From Guyparkeria sp016278265 (GTDB lineage: Bacteria; Pseudomonadota; Gammaproteobacteria; Halothiobacillales; Halothiobacillaceae), in assembly GCF_044582145.1 (NCBI RefSeq), contig NZ_JBDODO010000011.1: 64,000 bases of DNA; one strand, written 5' to 3'. The notes below the pieces were generated by a model, which worked only from the letters and a program-made list of their open reading frames with translations, was not told the origin of the DNA and did not search any database. Positions 16,706 to 26,283 of this stretch are shown here, one piece after another; the first letter of the stretch is position 1, and each line of letters begins with the position of its first letter. The translations under genes and the position numbers were made by a program.

Positions 16706-18286
16706 TCACGCCGCGTCGGCTCGATCCTCGGGCAGTAGTCCCTGCACGCGCGCCATGGCGTAGGCCGTCTTCGGACCGGTCCAAAGCGAGGGCAGCAAAA
16801 TCAGCGACACGGGGATCGCGGTGATCACGATGAACTGCTGCAAGACGCTGATCTGGCCTGAGCCCATGTAGAGCAAGATAGCGGCCATCACCGCCATCAC
16901 GCCGCCCCAGAAGGCACGCAGCAGCGGGTGAGGGGCATCGTGACCGGAACCGACCATGGCAATCGAATAGCTCATGGAGTCGCCCGTGGTCGCGACGAAG
17001 ATCAGTGTCAGCAGCATGATCGCCGCGGCCATCCAGGTGCCGCCCGGCAGGGCCTGGGCGACGGTGAGTGTCGCCACGTCGAACTGGAAGTTGTTCAGCG
17101 GTTCAGTCAGGTCGAAGACGCCGTTGAGCTGGTAGTAGATGCCCGAGCCGCCCAGCAGCGTGAACCAGACGGTGGTCGCGATCGGCGCCATCACGGCGAC
17201 CGCGAGAATCATCTGGCGGATGGTGCGCCCGCGCGAGATCCGCGCCACGAACACCGCCATCAGCGGCGCGTAGCCGATGAACCAGGCGAAGAAGAACACC
17301 GTCCACCATTGCATCCACCAGCCTGGCGCGGTCTCCGCGGTCATGGTCGCCATGGTGAAGAACGAGCTCAGGTATTCGCCGACCCCCTGCACGTAGCTGT
17401 TGAACAGGAACAGCGTCGGGCCGAACAGGAAAATCACGGCACCGATCGCGATCGCGAGGATGACGTTGAAACGGCTGAGCAACTGGATGCCGCGGTGCAC
17501 GCCGGTGACTGCCGAGGTGATGTAGATGGCGCCGAGGAAGGCCAGAATGCCGAGTTGCGTGGTGAAGTTGGCCGGCAGGCCGAACAGTTCATGCAGGCCG
17601 TAGGAGAGCTGGGTGGCGAGAAAGCCGATCGGCCCGACCGTGCCGGCAACCACCGCGATCACGCAGAAGGCATCCACCACGCCGCCGAACCAGCCGCGCA
17701 TGATGCGCTCACCAAACACCGGGTAGAGCAGTGTGCGTGGCCGCAGCGGCTGGCCCTTGATGTAGTGCGCGTAGGCCAGCACCACGGCCGTCAGGGAACC
17801 CAGCACCGCCCAGGCGAGAAAGCCCCAGTGCATGAACGATTGTGCCAGGGCGCCGGCGACCGCCTCGGCCGTCCCGGCCTGGGTGTCGAAGGCCGGCGGA
17901 GTGACCAAAAAGTGGTACACCGGCTCGCCGGCCGCGAAGAACACGCCGCCACCGGCCAACAGGGTGCACATGATGATCGAGAGCCACTTGAACGTGCTCA
18001 TTTCGGGTGTTTCCAGATCACCAACCCGGGCCTTGGCTGCCGGTGACAGGGCCACCCCAATGCCGATAAAGAAGGTCAGCAGCAGGAAGATCTGGAAATA
18101 GGAGCCCAGTACGCGGGCGGTCCAGGCAAAGCCGGTGCCGATGCCGTCGGCTACCCGGTCCATGTCCCATAGGGACAGGCCGATGAAGGCGATCACGAAG
18201 CCGATAGTCAGGATCAGGACCAGCGGGTCGCCGAAACGGGCGAGGCCGGTCTCGGGCGATTGGCGGGACGACGACGGTTGGCTCAT
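16706..18286 (-). CDS. BCCT-family betaine/choline/carnitine-type transporter
   Basis: A 526-residue membrane protein with about 12 transmembrane helices and the BCCT signature region (APGWWMQWWTVFFFAWFIGYAP, residues about 315-335, written here as GWWMQWWTVFFFAWFIGYAP). BCCT carriers bring in glycine betaine, choline, ectoine or related trimethylammonium compounds with Na+ or H+, usually for osmotic protection. The exact substrate cannot be read from the sequence. The short C-terminal tail (about 20 residues after the last helix) is much shorter than the osmosensing tail of BetP, so strong osmotic activation of the BetP type is doubtful. Presence of this carrier supports a salt-tolerant host. 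Confidence 0.92.
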   Translation of the reverse strand: MSQPSSSRQSPETGLARFGDPLVLILTIGFVIAFIGLSLWDMDRVADGIGTGFAWTARVLGSYFQIFLLLTFFIGIGVALSPAAKARVGDLETPEMSTFKWLSIIMCTLLAGGGVFFAAGEPVYHFLVTPPAFDTQAGTAEAVAGALAQSFMHWGFLAWAVLGSLTAVVLAYAHYIKGQPLRPRTLLYPVFGERIMRGWFGGVVDAFCVIAVVAGTVGPIGFLATQLSYGLHELFGLPANFTTQLGILAFLGAIYITSAVTGVHRGIQLLSRFNVILAIAIGAVIFLFGPTLFLFNSYVQGVGEYLSSFFTMATMTAETAPGWWMQWWTVFFFAWFIGYAPLMAVFVARISRGRTIRQMILAVAVMAPIATTVWFTLLGGSGIYYQLNGVFDLTEPLNNFQFDVATLTVAQALPGGTWMAAAIMLLTLIFVATTGDSMSYSIAMVGSGHDAPHPLLRAFWGGVMAVMAAILLYMGSGQISVLQQFIVITAIPVSLILLPSLWTGPKTAYAMARVQGLLPEDRADAA

Positions 18287-18449
18287 GGGGAGTCCTTCGT
18301 GGTGACGGACTCCCCGCGTGATGGGTCATCCGTGACCAGGTGAATTCAGGTGAATTTCGCGAAAGATAGCATGCGTGCGCTCGGATGCCTTGGGCGCGGC
18401 AGGTAAGGACGGGATGCCGAGTCCGGGACACGCCGGGTCGCGTTTGGCT

Positions 18450-20057
18450 TCAATCGCTGGTGCCCTGTCGGTTGTCCGTATTGAACTGGGCCAGCAGGGT
18501 TTGCAGGTCGGCTGCCATCGTCGAGAGCGCCTGGCCGAGTTTGGCGACATCGCGGCTGTTCTCGGTGGTTTCCTCGGTCTCGCCGGAAATCGAGGTGATG
18601 TTGCGGCTCATTTCCTCGGCGACCGCGCTCTGTTCCTCGGTGGCAGTGGCGATCTGGGTGCTCATCTGGCTGATCTCGTCGACCGCCTCGGTGATCGAGT
18701 CGAGCGCCCGGTCGGTGGCACCGGCCTGCTGTTCGACGTCGTCCATCCGGCCGCGTCCCTGCTCGACGCTTTCCACCGCCGATCGAATACCCTGGCGCAA
18801 GGTCTCGATCATGTCGCGGATCTCGCCGGCCGAGTCCTGTGTCTTGCTGGCGAGCGAGCGGACCTCCTCGGCAACGACGGCAAAGCCCCGACCGTGTTCC
18901 CCGGCCCGCGCGGCCTCGATGGCCGCATTGAGCGCGAGCAGGTTGGTCTGATCAGCAATGCCGCCAATCACCTGGATGATGCTGTCGATCCGGTCGCCAT
19001 GGGCCCGCAGGGATTCGATTGACCCGGCTGTGCGTTCGAACTGGCCGGAGAGTTCCCCGACGGCCGCGTGGGTGCGTCGCACCTGTTCCTTGCCGCCGTG
19101 GGCCTCGCGATCGGCACGCTCGACGGTCTCGGCGGTGCGCGCGACTTCCTCGACCGTCTGTGCCATCTCGTTCATGGCCGTGGCCACTTGTTCGACCTCG
19201 CGGGTTTGTTGATCCATGCGCCGGGAGGTCTGTGCGCCGGTGGCAGAAAGCTGGTCGGCCGAGGCGGTGAGCGACAAGGCCGATTCGGTGAACTGGCCGA
19301 ACACCGTGCCCAGGCGCGCCTGCAACAGCTTGGCCGACTGGTTGATCTGGCCGATCTCGTTCTCGCCACTGACGTGGATGGGCTGACGGAGCTTGCCGCC
19401 TGCGATGCGTCGCAGGATCTGACTCGTCTGTTCGAGCGGGCGGAAGATTCCTCGCCAGAGCAGCCAGGCCAGGGCGATAGTCAGCAGGATGCCGAACAGT
19501 TCCAGGCCAAGCCTGCCGCTGGCAGCCAGCCAGCGTGGATCGATGACTTCCAGCAATTGGATCATGCCCAGTGCGGCCAGGCCCATGAGCGAGAAGCGCG
19601 ATAGGCTTAGGTCGGCGAGTCGCTTTTTCGACGGCAGCTTCTCGACCTTTTTCTCGTTCATCCATCGATACAGGTTCTCGGCCTTGGCGATCGCCTCCTT
19701 GCTGGGCTTGGTGCGAATCGACTGGTAGCCGACGATCTCGTCACCGGCGTACACCGGTGTGACGTAGGCATCCACCCAGTAGTGGTCGCCGTTCTTGCAG
19801 CGGTTCTTGACCAGTTGATGCCAGATCCGCCCGGCCTTGATGGTCTGCCAGAGATCCTTGAAGGCGGCCGCCGGCATGTCCGGGTGGCGGATGAGGTTGT
19901 GCGGGCGGCCGATCAGCTCGTCCCAGGAAAAGCCGCTGACCTTGATGAAATCCTGGTTGACGTAGGTGATCTGACCCTTGAGATCCGTGGTGGAGATCAG
20001 TTGCATGTCCGCGGGGTAATCGACGTCCTTCTGCGTGACCGGTAGATTGACCTTCAT
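18450..20057 (-). CDS. PAS-domain methyl-accepting chemotaxis protein (Aer-like)
   Basis: A 535-residue chemoreceptor. The N-terminal PAS domain (about 20-120; TTDLKGQITYVNQDFIKVSG, HPDMPAAAFKDLW) resembles Aer, whose PAS binds FAD and senses redox/energy state. Two hydrophobic helices (about 155-200) with almost no periplasmic part follow, then a HAMP-like linker and the cytoplasmic signalling domain. The hairpin tip contains GIADQTNLLALNAAIEAARAG and GFAVVAEEVRSLA. No C-terminal CheR tether is seen. GGAGCG precedes the ATG. No che or fla genes are in the window, so it works with a remote chemotaxis cluster. Energy taxis toward suitable electron donors or acceptors is a plausible role. Confidence 0.92.
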   Translation of the reverse strand: MKVNLPVTQKDVDYPADMQLISTTDLKGQITYVNQDFIKVSGFSWDELIGRPHNLIRHPDMPAAAFKDLWQTIKAGRIWHQLVKNRCKNGDHYWVDAYVTPVYAGDEIVGYQSIRTKPSKEAIAKAENLYRWMNEKKVEKLPSKKRLADLSLSRFSLMGLAALGMIQLLEVIDPRWLAASGRLGLELFGILLTIALAWLLWRGIFRPLEQTSQILRRIAGGKLRQPIHVSGENEIGQINQSAKLLQARLGTVFGQFTESALSLTASADQLSATGAQTSRRMDQQTREVEQVATAMNEMAQTVEEVARTAETVERADREAHGGKEQVRRTHAAVGELSGQFERTAGSIESLRAHGDRIDSIIQVIGGIADQTNLLALNAAIEAARAGEHGRGFAVVAEEVRSLASKTQDSAGEIRDMIETLRQGIRSAVESVEQGRGRMDDVEQQAGATDRALDSITEAVDEISQMSTQIATATEEQSAVAEEMSRNITSISGETEETTENSRDVAKLGQALSTMAADLQTLLAQFNTDNRQGTSD

Positions 20058-20151
20058 GGTGATTCTTGCGCTCCGTGCTGAGTTGTGTCGGTCCGGTCGA
20101 CCGGCCCCGATCCCCGCGGATCGTGTTCAGTGGTTCCGGCTGTACCCGACC

Positions 20152-20166
20152 AAAACCATTGGTTTT
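20152..20166. repeat. 7-bp inverted repeat between the chemoreceptor and alaC genes
   Basis: AAAACCA-T-TGGTTTT, followed by a further GTGGTTTTTG. It lies about 95 bp upstream of the chemoreceptor start in the divergent gap and could be an operator. Apart from this and the predicted alaC promoter, I see nothing else in 20058-20436. Confidence 0.3.
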
Positions 20167-20327
20167 ATGTGGTTTTTGTCGTCGGCGTCGACGCTAGATC
20201 AGCCCGTCGGCATATGCCAATAAGCGCATTTTCTACTCCCTCCGATTTGTTGATGCGTGATCGGCCGAAGGGGCCGGCCGCGGGCCGGATTTGCGCTGGT
20301 CTCTGGGCGTTTCGATCGCCGCGCGGA

Positions 20328-20356
20328 TTGACAGGATGGGCCCCGCTCCTTACTGT
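20328..20356 (+). promoter_or_regulatory. Predicted alaC-hom promoter
   Basis: A perfect -35 TTGACA (20328-20333) is 17 bp from TACTGT (20351-20356), a weak -10. Transcription would start near 20363, which leaves both TTG 20404 and GTG 20437 usable as alaC starts. Confidence 0.5.
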
Positions 20357-20436
20357 TTGTACCCTTTGCCTGCGCCCGGCCCTTCCGCCGATCCGGCGTC
20401 GTTTTGTCCACCTCTCCAAGACGCATAAGAATCCAA

Positions 20437-21645
20437 GTGAACGAACATTTCGCCCGCATCAAGCGACTGCCGCCCTACGTCTTCAATATCATTGGTGAGC
20501 TCAAGGCGAAGGCGCGTGCCGCCGGCGAGGACATCGTCGATTTCGGCATGGGCAATCCCGACCAGCCGACGCCACCGCATATCGTCGAGAAGATGGTCGA
20601 GGCCACCCGTCGTGGTGACACGCATCGCTACTCCCAGTCCAAGGGGATTCCGCGCCTGCGCCGGGCGATTGCCAACTGGTATCGCTCGCGCTACGACGTG
20701 GATATCGATCCCGAGTCCGAGGCAATCGTCACCATCGGTTCCAAGGAAGGGCTGGGGCACCTGGCCATGGCGACCATGTCGGCAGGGGACACCGTGCTGG
20801 TGCCCAATCCGGCCTATCCGATCCATCCCTATGGCTCGGTGATCGCGGACGCCGACATCCGCCACGTGCGCTTGACCCCGGAGGTGGATTTCTTCGAGGA
20901 GCTCATGCGGGCGATCAAGGAGACCTGGCCCAAGCCGAAGATGCTGATCCTCAACTTCCCGGCGAACCCGACCACGCAGTGCGTGGACCTGGAGTTCTTC
21001 GAGAAGGTGGTCGAGATCTGCCGCGAGGCGGGTATCTGGGTGGTACATGACCTGGCCTATGCCGACATCGTCTTCGATGGCTACAAGGCGCCGTCGATCA
21101 TGCAGGTGCCGGGCGCCAAGGACGTGGCCGTGGAGTTCTTCACGCTCTCGAAGAGCTACAACATGCCCGGCTGGCGCGTGGGCTTCATGGTGGGCAACCC
21201 GACGTTGGTCAACGCGCTGGCACGAATCAAGTCGTACTTCGATTACGGCACCTTCACGCCCATTCAGGTGGCCTCGATCCTCGCGCTCGAGGGTGATCAG
21301 ACCTGCGTGCACGAGATCTGCGACATGTACCGGCGTCGCCGCGACGTGCTTTGCGAGGGCCTGAACGCGGCCGGTTGGCCGGTCGAGCCGCCCAAGGCGA
21401 CCATGTTCGTCTGGGCGAAGATCCCCGAGGCTTTTGCCCACATGGGTTCGCTGGAATTCACCAAGTTGTTGCTGGCCGAGGCCAAAGTGGCCGTCTCGCC
21501 GGGCATTGGCTTTGGCGATTACGGCGATGATCACGTGCGTTTCTCCCTGATTGAGAACGAACACCGCACCCGGCAGGCTATCCGTGGCATCAAGGCGATG
21601 TTCCGCGCCCACGGTGTGCCCGTGCCGTCGGAGGGAGGACAATGA
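20437..21645 (+). CDS. alaC: Alanine-synthesising aminotransferase AlaC
   Basis: A fold-type I PLP aminotransferase of the AlaC subgroup, which makes alanine from pyruvate and glutamate. Conserved features: FGMGNPDQPTP, the aromatic/Asn region LNFPANPTTQ, DLAYADI, and the PLP lysine in LSKSYNMPGWRVGF, then the Arg in VRFSLI. The GTG at 20437 (402 residues) gives the usual family N-terminus (FARIKRLPPYVFN); TTG 20404 would add 11 residues. The last codons overlap the start of hom by 4 bp, which forms the common alaC-hom arrangement of gammaproteobacteria, where thrC often follows; thrC is absent here. Confidence 0.9.
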   Translation: MNEHFARIKRLPPYVFNIIGELKAKARAAGEDIVDFGMGNPDQPTPPHIVEKMVEATRRGDTHRYSQSKGIPRLRRAIANWYRSRYDVDIDPESEAIVTIGSKEGLGHLAMATMSAGDTVLVPNPAYPIHPYGSVIADADIRHVRLTPEVDFFEELMRAIKETWPKPKMLILNFPANPTTQCVDLEFFEKVVEICREAGIWVVHDLAYADIVFDGYKAPSIMQVPGAKDVAVEFFTLSKSYNMPGWRVGFMVGNPTLVNALARIKSYFDYGTFTPIQVASILALEGDQTCVHEICDMYRRRRDVLCEGLNAAGWPVEPPKATMFVWAKIPEAFAHMGSLEFTKLLLAEAKVAVSPGIGFGDYGDDHVRFSLIENEHRTRQAIRGIKAMFRAHGVPVPSEGGQ

Positions 21646-22988
21646 GCGACATGCAGACGAATCAACATCAAGAATTACCGCCGGTTCGTATCGGCCTGTT
21701 GGGGCTAGGTACCGTCGGCGGGGGCGTGGTCAATGTGTTGACCCGTAACGCCGAGGAAATCGCCCGCCGTGCCGGCCGTCGCATCGAGGTGGTGCATGCC
21801 TCGGCGCGCAATCTCGACGCCCCTCGTATCTGCCCGTTGGAGGGCATCCTGCTGACCACCAATCCGATGGAGGTGGTCGAGAACCCCGACGTCGATGTCG
21901 TGGTCGAGTTGATCGGCGGCATGCAGCCTGCCGGCGACTTGATGCGTCGGGCGCTCGAGCTGGGCAAGCCGGTGGTCACCGCGAACAAGGCGCTGGTCGC
22001 CCACGAGGGCATGGAGCTGTTCGAGCTGGCCCAGAAGCACCACACCATGGTGGCCTTCGAGGCGGCAGTGGCCGGCGGCATCCCGATCATCAAGGCGATC
22101 CGCGAAGGCCTGGCGGGCAACCGCATCGAGTGGCTGGCCGGCATCATCAACGGCACCGGCAACTACATCCTCACCGCCATGCGCGACGAGGGCCGGGCCT
22201 TCGCCGAGGTGCTCGCCGAGGCCCAGTACCTAGGCTACGCCGAGGCCGATCCCACCTTTGACGTCGAGGGGATCGATGCGGCACACAAGCTGACCATCCT
22301 CGCCGCGATCGCCTTTGGCATGCCACTCAAGTTCGACGAGGTCTACACGGAAGGAATCTCAGGCATCGAGACCGATGATGTGCGGTATGCCGGCGAGTTC
22401 GGCTACCAGGTCAAGCATCTGGGGATTGCGCGCCAGCGCGACGACGGTGTCGAACTGCGCGTCCACCCGACCTTGATTCCCGAGCGCCGCCTGCTGGCCA
22501 ACGTAGATGGCGTGCAGAACGCCATATTGGTCTGGGGCGACTCGGTCGGCCCGACCCTGTATTACGGTGCCGGCGCGGGCGCCGAGCCCACGGCCTCGGC
22601 GGTCGTCGCCGACTTGGTCGACGTGGTGCGCACGCTTACCGCTGACCCGATGCACCGTGTGCCGCATCTGGCTGTGGTGCCGGATCAGATCAGCGACATG
22701 CCGGTGGTGCCGATGGCCTCGATCGCCACGGCCTACTACCTGCGCTTTGCCGTCGAGGACAAGCGCGGCGTGCTGGCACGCATCGCCCAGATCCTCGCCG
22801 ACCACGAGATATCGATCGAGGCGATGATGCAGAAGGAGATGACCGAGGACGAGCGCACGTTGCCGATCGTCATGCTGACCCACCAGGTGCGCGAAAAGGA
22901 CATGGACGATGCGCTCGCCGAGATCGAGGCGCTGGACACCGTCCGCGCCCCGGTCGTGCGCATGCGCGTGGAGACGCTCGACGCCTGA
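21642..22988 (+). CDS. hom: Homoserine dehydrogenase
   Basis: The enzyme reduces aspartate semialdehyde to homoserine for threonine and methionine synthesis. The 448-residue protein is the monofunctional type. It has an NAD(P)-binding GLGTVGGGVVNV near residue 20, the catalytic core AAVAGGIPIIKAIREGLAGN and NGTGNYILTAM, and a C-terminal ACT domain (about 360-448; YYLRFAVEDKRGVLARIAQI) for threonine feedback. The ATG overlaps the alaC stop. The polymerase/nuclease fusion follows 3 bp after the stop, so it may be cotranscribed. Confidence 0.96.
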   Translation: MSDMQTNQHQELPPVRIGLLGLGTVGGGVVNVLTRNAEEIARRAGRRIEVVHASARNLDAPRICPLEGILLTTNPMEVVENPDVDVVVELIGGMQPAGDLMRRALELGKPVVTANKALVAHEGMELFELAQKHHTMVAFEAAVAGGIPIIKAIREGLAGNRIEWLAGIINGTGNYILTAMRDEGRAFAEVLAEAQYLGYAEADPTFDVEGIDAAHKLTILAAIAFGMPLKFDEVYTEGISGIETDDVRYAGEFGYQVKHLGIARQRDDGVELRVHPTLIPERRLLANVDGVQNAILVWGDSVGPTLYYGAGAGAEPTASAVVADLVDVVRTLTADPMHRVPHLAVVPDQISDMPVVPMASIATAYYLRFAVEDKRGVLARIAQILADHEISIEAMMQKEMTEDERTLPIVMLTHQVREKDMDDALAEIEALDTVRAPVVRMRVETLDA

Positions 22989-22990
22989 CG

Positions 22991-24427
22991 GTGACGAACG
23001 TCTTACAGCCCGGCGAATGCATCGAGGCGCTGGCGGCATTGCCAGCGCCTTTCGACCGTCTGGCCTTTGTCGACGTCGAGACCACCGGCATGCGCCCGAC
23101 CAGTGACCGGATCACCGAGGTCGCGATCATTCCCGTCGATAATGGCGTGGTGGGCGAGCCCTTCCAGAGCCTGCTCGACCCGGGAGTGGCGATTCCACCG
23201 ACCATTACCCGCCTGACCGGTATCCGCGATGACATGGTGGCGGGCGCGCCGGTGTTCGCCCGTCTGGCCGACCAGGTGCGCGAGCTGTTCGACGGCCGTC
23301 TGCTGGTCGCCCACAACGCCCGCTTCGATGCCGGTTTTCTGCGCAATGCGTTTCGCGCCGCCGGACTGGCAGTCACGCTGCGCGAGCTGTGCACGGTCAA
23401 GCTCTCGCGACGCCTCGACCGAGGCGAACGCCGTCACAACCTCGATAGCCTGATTGCCCGCCACGCGCTACCGGTGGGCGATCGCCATCGCGCAATGGGC
23501 GACTGCCAGGCCCTGCCGGCCCTGCTGGCCCGCTTTGTCGAGCGCGACGGTCTCGAGGCCGTGCTCGAGGCGCTCGGGCGCCAGGTCAAGCGGGCGAGCA
23601 CCCCGCCCAATCTCGATCCCACCCGTCTCGACGAAGTGCCCGCCGTCCCGGGCATCTATCGCTTTTTCGGTGAGGAGGGCGCGCTGCTCTATGTGGGCAA
23701 GAGCGTCAACCTGCGCTCTCGGGTGCGCTCGCACTTTGCCGACGACCACCGCAACGACCGCGAAATGCGCATCGCCCAGCAGACCTTTGATCTCGACTGG
23801 ATCGAGACGGCCGGTGAGATCGGTGCGCTGCTCACCGAGGCCCGGCTGGTCAAGCAAGAGCAGCCAATCTTCAACCGCCGTTTGCGCGCGCAGCGCGGCC
23901 TGCTCGCCTGGCATTGGGATGACGAGTCGGCCGAGCCCCCGGTGCTGATGCGAATCGATGAATTGGCGCCATCGGAGTTGGGGCGCGCACACGGGGTATT
24001 CCGCTCACGAGTGAAGGCTAGCGAGCGCCTCAGGGAACTGGCCAAGGAGCACCGACTCTGCCCGCAATACCTTGGCTTGGAGAAGGGAACGGGCCGTGCC
24101 TGCTTCGCCCACCAGATCGGGCAGTGTGGCGGTCTGTGCGCCGGGCGGGAGTCCGAGATTGCCCACCGATTGCGCCTCAAGCAGGCCCTCGGGCCGTTGG
24201 CGCTCGAGGCATGGCCCTATCCCGGCGCGATTGCGATTCATGAAGCGCGCGACGGCAGGGAAGAGCGTCATCTTTTCCGCCACTGGCGCTATCTCGGTAC
24301 GGCCCGTTCCGAAGGGGAGCTGGCCGAGTTGCTGGAGGGCGGTGACGAGTATCCGCTGGACATTGACATGTATCGGCTGGCAGTTGACGCCATCCGTGGC
24401 GGGGCGGTGGTGGAGCCGGTGGAGTAG
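22991..24427 (+). CDS. DnaQ-like 3'-5' exonuclease fused to a UvrC/Cho-type GIY-YIG nuclease domain
   Basis: A 478-residue two-nuclease protein. Residues about 20-185 form a DEDDh exonuclease: VDVETTGMRP (DxE), HNARFDAGF and HRAMGDCQA (HxxxxD). Residues about 215-300 form a GIY-YIG domain: VPGIYRFF and LLYVGKSVNLRSRVRSHF, the same domain used by UvrC and Cho to make the 3' incision at lesions. A Cys-containing region (CFAHQIGQCGGLC) follows. The fusion is known in proteobacteria and is often annotated as DNA polymerase III epsilon; it is not the replicative DnaQ. A role in DNA repair is inferred from the domains. It starts with GTG, 3 bp after hom. Confidence 0.9.
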   Translation: MTNVLQPGECIEALAALPAPFDRLAFVDVETTGMRPTSDRITEVAIIPVDNGVVGEPFQSLLDPGVAIPPTITRLTGIRDDMVAGAPVFARLADQVRELFDGRLLVAHNARFDAGFLRNAFRAAGLAVTLRELCTVKLSRRLDRGERRHNLDSLIARHALPVGDRHRAMGDCQALPALLARFVERDGLEAVLEALGRQVKRASTPPNLDPTRLDEVPAVPGIYRFFGEEGALLYVGKSVNLRSRVRSHFADDHRNDREMRIAQQTFDLDWIETAGEIGALLTEARLVKQEQPIFNRRLRAQRGLLAWHWDDESAEPPVLMRIDELAPSELGRAHGVFRSRVKASERLRELAKEHRLCPQYLGLEKGTGRACFAHQIGQCGGLCAGRESEIAHRLRLKQALGPLALEAWPYPGAIAIHEARDGREERHLFRHWRYLGTARSEGELAELLEGGDEYPLDIDMYRLAVDAIRGGAVVEPVE

Positions 24428-24568
24428 TCGGTACGACGGCCACCGCGCTCGCGGTCGAGAGTCCTGTTGTGTTGGAAAAGGCTGCGTGCTGGCAACGATC
24501 GAGAGCGGGACTCGCGCTTAGGCGCGATTCGCTTGCAGGATGAACTCCCCGCCCGACCATGCCCCACT

Positions 24569-24594
24569 GTGGGGAGCGCGCCTTGAGCGCGAAG
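24569..24594 (+). repeat. REP-like element between convergent genes
   Basis: The element has the head GTGGGGAGCG and the tail GCGAAGGC around a short imperfect palindrome. The same head and tail occur at 44613-44640 (reverse strand). REP elements typically sit between convergent genes, as here. Around it, 24590-24660 holds GC-rich hairpins such as GGCGGCG-AGATG-CGCCGCC, which may help end the two convergent transcripts. Confidence 0.55.
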
Positions 24595-24662
24595 GCGGCG
24601 TCAGCCGCCGTGTTGGTTCGCAGGGTGCACGAGGTCAAGAGGCGGCGAGATGCGCCGCCCGA

Positions 24663-26177
24663 TCAACCCAATCGTTCGGCGATCTGCGGCCCGAAGGGCG
24701 TATCGCATTTGAGGCGCACGCAGTGCCGGGCCTCGTCGGGCCCCAGCGACTCTAGCTTCTGCAATTGATGCTGCAGCACCTGCTCGTCGGCTTCCGAGAT
24801 ATCGCCGCCGTGTGCCTGGCGCTCGCGCAGATACTCCAGCAATTGCTCGTTGTCGCACTCGATGAACAGGATGGTGTAGGGCACGCCGATCTCGTCGGCC
24901 AGCGTTTCGAACTGCTGGCGCCGGGCGCGCTCGAGGAAGGTGGCGTCGATGGCCATCGGCCAGCCGCTCTGCGTACCCAATCGAGCGATTTCGGCCAGTC
25001 GATTGTAGGTGCTGTCGCTCGCCATCTCGGTGTATCGCTCGGCCGGATCGGTGAACATCCGCTGGCGCTCGGCATCCGAGCGCACCCGGATCGCGCCACG
25101 GCCGAGCACCAGTTCCCGGCTGGCCAGTGACTTGCCGCTACCGCTGACGCCCATGGTGATGAACAGTTCCCCTTTGGCTGGGGTGAAGAACGCGTTGGCG
25201 AGATCGGTGTATTCGCGGAAATCGGCCCATGCGGCATCACGCTCCTCGTCGGGCATGCCGTCACGCAGACTGAGCAGGGCGATTTTCGCGCGCACCGCGG
25301 CCCGATAGCCCTGATAGAAGCGCAGGGTCGGCAATGCCTCGTAGTCCCCGCTGATCTCCAGATAGCGGTTGAGAAGCTGGCGGGCCGGGGCGATCAGCTT
25401 GCGTTTGTTGAGGTCCATCAGCGCAAAGGCCAGATCGTTGGCCGTGTCGGTCCAACGAAAATCATCGTTGAACTCGATGCCGTCGAAGATGGTCACAGCT
25501 CCGTCCTGCAGGGCCATGTTGGCCAGGTGCATGTCGCCGTGGCATTCGCGGATGTGTCCTTCGCGCTTGCGTTGCTCGAGGGTCGGCCGGATGGCCTCGA
25601 AGGCCGTGCGCGACAGGCGTTCCATCTCGGCCAGCCGATCGCGATCGGCATCGGTCTCAAGCAGCGGGGCGATCTGTTCGAGGTTCTGCTGCATGGGGGC
25701 CCAGACGGTGTCGGGCTCGCCAAAGTGCGTTTCGGTGGCGGCGACCTCGGCCTTGGCATGGAAGGCAGCGATCTGGTCGGCGATCTGCTCGACCAGGGCC
25801 TCGTCGAGCCCGATGCGACGAGCGACATGGTCGAGCCGATCGGCTTGGTCGAAGCGGCGCATGCGGATGACGAATTCTTCGGCGTTGTCGTTCGCCTCGA
25901 TTAGCTTGCCGTCGGCGTCCAGGCCCAGTACCGAGTCGTAGAGCTCGGGGGCCAGCCGGGCATTGAGTCGTAGCTCTTCCTCGCAGAAGTGGCGCCGGCG
26001 GTCGAGGCTGGAGAAGTCGAGGAAGCCGAAGTTCATCGGCTTCTTGATCTTGTAGGCCCAAGGGCCGGTCAGGAACACGTGCGAGATATGGGTCTGCAGG
26101 TGCTCGAGGGAGGAATCGCTCTCGGCGAGGTTCTCCTTGAACCGTTCGATCAATCGCTCTTGCGGGTGCTCGGCCAT
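24663..26177 (-). CDS. Aminoglycoside-phosphotransferase-like / P-loop kinase fusion protein
   Basis: A 504-residue protein with two kinase-type domains. The N-terminal part is APH-like: ECHGDMHLANMAL (HxDxxxxN) and IFDGIEFNDDFRWTD. The C-terminal part (from about residue 335) is a P-loop domain with MGVSGSGKSLASREL, similar to gluconate-kinase/zeta-toxin-like small-molecule kinases. The same fusion is widespread and annotated as bifunctional aminoglycoside phosphotransferase/ATP-binding protein. No substrate is known, and nothing suggests real antibiotic resistance. The gene stands alone, convergent with the nuclease gene and divergent from mrcB. Confidence 0.85.
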   Translation of the reverse strand: MAEHPQERLIERFKENLAESDSSLEHLQTHISHVFLTGPWAYKIKKPMNFGFLDFSSLDRRRHFCEEELRLNARLAPELYDSVLGLDADGKLIEANDNAEEFVIRMRRFDQADRLDHVARRIGLDEALVEQIADQIAAFHAKAEVAATETHFGEPDTVWAPMQQNLEQIAPLLETDADRDRLAEMERLSRTAFEAIRPTLEQRKREGHIRECHGDMHLANMALQDGAVTIFDGIEFNDDFRWTDTANDLAFALMDLNKRKLIAPARQLLNRYLEISGDYEALPTLRFYQGYRAAVRAKIALLSLRDGMPDEERDAAWADFREYTDLANAFFTPAKGELFITMGVSGSGKSLASRELVLGRGAIRVRSDAERQRMFTDPAERYTEMASDSTYNRLAEIARLGTQSGWPMAIDATFLERARRQQFETLADEIGVPYTILFIECDNEQLLEYLRERQAHGGDISEADEQVLQHQLQKLESLGPDEARHCVRLKCDTPFGPQIAERLG

Positions 26178-26283
26178 GGGCGCTCCTGGTTAGGTCGAAT
26201 CGGGCGTGGCCCGGTGGTGGATGAGTGATGACACGCCTGGTGGCGGCTGCTCGCCCCACCTCCGGGCCTGATAGACTGGCGGC

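Noticed and set aside
24663..26177. True aminoglycoside resistance gene
   Set aside because: The APH-like domain is fused to a small-molecule kinase domain as in a widespread housekeeping-type family; no mobile element or resistance context.
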